The notes under the pieces: model-generated
What the model saw: the letters and a program-made list of their open reading frames with translations, nothing else
Told to the model about the DNA's origin: nothing
Databases searched by the model: none
Part shown: one piece after another, positions 7,115 to 8,694 of the stretch
How positions within the stretch are numbered: position 1 is the first letter of the stretch
How the letters are laid out: the number at the start of each line of letters is the position of its first letter
Assembly: GCA_947487925.1 (NCBI GenBank)
Contig: CANLCA010000092.1
Span: 1-8,694 of the forward strand
From: Verrucomicrobiales bacterium
GTDB taxonomy: Bacteria > Verrucomicrobiota > Verrucomicrobiia > Limisphaerales > F1-80-MAGS106
Reading direction: 5' to 3'
Length of the DNA: 8,694 nt
Program-made: the position numbers and the translations under genes

Positions 7115-8061
7115 AGGCGCTGCTGACACCCGAACTGCTCCGGCGTCTTGAGCAGTTTCAGCTGCTGGCCAGGCGGCGTGCCAAGAGCTCCCTCCGAGGC
7201 GAACGAAGGAGCCAGTCCCGGGGGCAGTCCGTGGAATTCGCCGACTATCGCAATTACGTTGCGGGCGATGACTTGCGGTACCTGGATTGGAATCTGTACG
7301 GTCGGCTCGACCGTTTTTTTCTGAAACTGTATGAGGAGGAACGTGAACTCCCCGTCACGGTCTTCCTGGATTGCAGCGAGTCGATGGGTTTTGGCGAGCC
7401 TGTGAAATTTGATTTTGCGCGCCAGGTGACCGCGGCGATCGGGTATGTGGCACTTTGCGGGTTTGACCGTGTTTCGATCTCCCTGTTTCCAGATGTTCCC
7501 GGCCGCGCTTCCTCTTTAAAGATTGGCGAGGGTTTGGAGGGTACTGAGTTACCCCGGGAAATGCTGGCGGCTCGCGGCGCGTTGAAGTCGGTTCGGGGGA
7601 GGAAATCGTCGGTGCGAATGTTGCAGAACCTCGCACGGTTGAGTCCTGGGGGAAAAGCTGACTTCAATGAATCCATGATCCGCGGTGCATTGGAGGCGCG
7701 TCATGCGGGCGTGGCGGTGGTGTTGAGTGATTTTCTCGATTTGGGAGGTTATGAGGGCGGGTTGAAGGCCTTGGTTTCTCGCGGTTTCCAGGTGAGTGCG
7801 GTCCAGATTTTGGCTCCGGAAGAGCTGAATCCCCAGGCGTCTGGGGATCTTCGTCTGGTGGATTCCGAGACGGGGTTAGCCGAGGACGTGACTTTCGGGA
7901 GGCATCGGATGGAGGCTTATTCGAAGGTCTTGAGGCACTACGTGCAGCGGTTGCGAGAATACTGCCTAGGGCGAGGCATTCATTTTTTCCAATGTTCCTC
8001 AGCCTGTGATCTCGAGGATTTGCTGCTCAGGCAGCTGCGTGAGGCGGAGGTTTGGAGATGA
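7111..8061 (+). CDS. DUF58 domain protein with VWA-like MIDAS
   Basis: This 316-residue protein lacks membrane segments and is probably cytosolic. The DUF58 signature is clear: SRGQSVEFADYRNYVAGDD (36-54), then LRYLDWNLYGRLDRFFLKLY (55-74), where the YRxYxxGDD and DW elements are typical. A VWA-like domain follows, with the MIDAS sequence DCSES (87-91) intact, suggesting divalent-cation-dependent binding to MoxR or another partner. The start is GTG at 7111, overlapping the moxR stop by four bases. No ATG gives a better start, and the N-terminus fits related proteins. Translation is probably coupled to moxR, because no strong Shine-Dalgarno is visible. The gene ends in a four-base overlap with the next one. 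DUF58 genes next to moxR are a well-known arrangement, but their exact function is not established. Confidence 0.93.
   Translation: MKALLTPELLRRLEQFQLLARRRAKSSLRGERRSQSRGQSVEFADYRNYVAGDDLRYLDWNLYGRLDRFFLKLYEEERELPVTVFLDCSESMGFGEPVKFDFARQVTAAIGYVALCGFDRVSISLFPDVPGRASSLKIGEGLEGTELPREMLAARGALKSVRGRKSSVRMLQNLARLSPGGKADFNESMIRGALEARHAGVAVVLSDFLDLGGYEGGLKALVSRGFQVSAVQILAPEELNPQASGDLRLVDSETGLAEDVTFGRHRMEAYSKVLRHYVQRLREYCLGRGIHFFQCSSACDLEDLLLRQLREAEVWR
8046..8050 (+). promoter_or_regulatory. Ribosome-binding site of the BatA-like VWA gene
   Basis: GGAGG lies seven bases before the ATG at 8058, inside the last codons of the DUF58 gene. It fixes this start and suggests that translation can begin anew here as well as through the ATGA overlap. 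Confidence 0.7.
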
Positions 8062-8694
8062 GATTCTTGTCCCCTCTGGCATTCGTGTTTGCAGCCACCA
8101 TCCCCGTGGTAGTGGTTTTGTACCTTCTCAAACGGAGGAGAACCACGCGCGTGGTCCCAAGCACATTACTATGGCAACGCTTTTTGGCTGAGACCCAGGC
8201 GAGCACCCCTTTTCAGCGGTTGCGTCACAACTGGCTTCTGGTGCTGCAGGTCTTGATGCTCTTGCTGTCGGTCATGGCGCTGGCCCGCCCTTATTTTGGA
8301 GGGGAGCTTTCGTCGGGGCGGCTGCAGGTGGTGATTCTTGACGCATCGGCCTCCATGCGTGCTACCGACAGCAGGCCCACGAGATTTGAATCGGCGAAAG
8401 TTGAGGCGCTCAAGTTGGTGGATGGACTCCGTGATCGGGACCAGATGGTCGTGGTCCAGGCAGGCGGTTTCACGGAGGTCCGTCAGTCGCCCACGACGGT
8501 GAAATCTTTGTTGCGACGGGCGATCGAAGCCTGTGAACCGTCTGACGCGCCGACGCGTCTCGCGGATGCGTTGAAGCTCGCCGAAACTCTGACGAAAGAG
8601 GCGCCCGCGGCGGAGATCCACCTGCTCAGCGACGGGGTTGCCAATGATTTGGGTGAATTCGAAAATAAGGGTTTGAAAATCATCTATCACCGAA
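8058..8694 (+). CDS. BatA-like membrane VWA protein (partial, 3' end outside window)
   Basis: The reading frame stays open to the window end, giving 212 codons. The N-terminal BatA-type region begins MRFLSPLAFVFAATIPVVVV, a membrane segment (about 5-24) followed by KRRR. TPFQRLRHNWLLVLQ (50-64) leads into a second membrane segment (about 59-77) ending in ARPYF (76-80). The VWA domain begins near residue 89. Its MIDAS DASAS (95-99) is intact, Thr166 is in a position consistent with the second metal-binding loop, and LLSDG (189-193) supplies the third Asp. Such proteins are membrane-anchored partners of MoxR ATPases, as in Bat-type clusters. The ATG overlaps the DUF58 stop (ATGA) and has a strong ribosome-binding site. 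Related proteins are often much longer with further domains, which cannot be judged here. Confidence 0.92.
   Translation, partial: MRFLSPLAFVFAATIPVVVVLYLLKRRRTTRVVPSTLLWQRFLAETQASTPFQRLRHNWLLVLQVLMLLLSVMALARPYFGGELSSGRLQVVILDASASMRATDSRPTRFESAKVEALKLVDGLRDRDQMVVVQAGGFTEVRQSPTTVKSLLRRAIEACEPSDAPTRLADALKLAETLTKEAPAAEIHLLSDGVANDLGEFENKGLKIIYHR

Noticed and set aside
8169..8690. 173-codon minus-strand open frame at the window end
   Set aside because: It is a shadow of the BatA-like VWA gene on the plus strand, whose domain motifs are unmistakable.
1..8694. tRNA, rRNA, CRISPR array, insertion sequence or prophage signs
   Set aside because: No regularly spaced repeats, transposase-like frames, terminal inverted repeats or RNA gene cores were seen. 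Nearly all the sequence is explained by intact coding regions.

Overview
The window reads as a stretch of a Verrucomicrobiota (or other PVC-group) chromosome. Two points suggest this: a small secreted CHRD-domain protein with a C-terminal VPEP sorting tail, and a tightly packed run of genes for a GldG-like protein, a DUF4340 protein, a DUF4175-like coiled-coil protein, MoxR, DUF58 and a BatA-type VWA protein. This assignment comes from family knowledge and not from a database search.

Layout. (1) Positions 1-3148, plus strand: the end of a probable upstream gene, then a GldG-like ABC-transporter auxiliary membrane protein and a single-pass DUF4340 protein, which overlap by four bases. (2) Positions 3141-4031, minus strand: a CHRD/PEP-CTERM secreted protein, then a strong intrinsic terminator, then cutA. 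The cutA 3' end overlaps the DUF4340 gene tail to tail by 8 bp. (3) Positions 4032-4176: a 145-bp divergent spacer with weak promoter candidates and a hairpin that partly covers a strong but misplaced Shine-Dalgarno-like sequence. (4) Positions 4177-8694, plus strand: a DUF4175-like membrane coiled-coil protein, a MoxR AAA+ ATPase, a DUF58 protein with an intact MIDAS motif, and a BatA-like membrane VWA protein that runs off the window end. These four have gaps or overlaps of only a few bases and look like one operon.

How the genes may work together. MoxR ATPases are known to act with VWA-domain partners as chaperone-like modules. Here MoxR would act in the cytoplasm on the DUF58 and membrane VWA proteins, with the DUF4175-like protein as a membrane-anchored coiled-coil partner. 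The GldG-like and DUF4340 proteins probably belong to an ABC-2 type exporter or gliding-like complex whose ATPase and permease would lie just upstream. The two plus-strand blocks may form one envelope machine, but the sequence shows only their closeness. All complete genes appear intact, with no frameshifts. I see no tRNA, rRNA, CRISPR array or insertion sequence.
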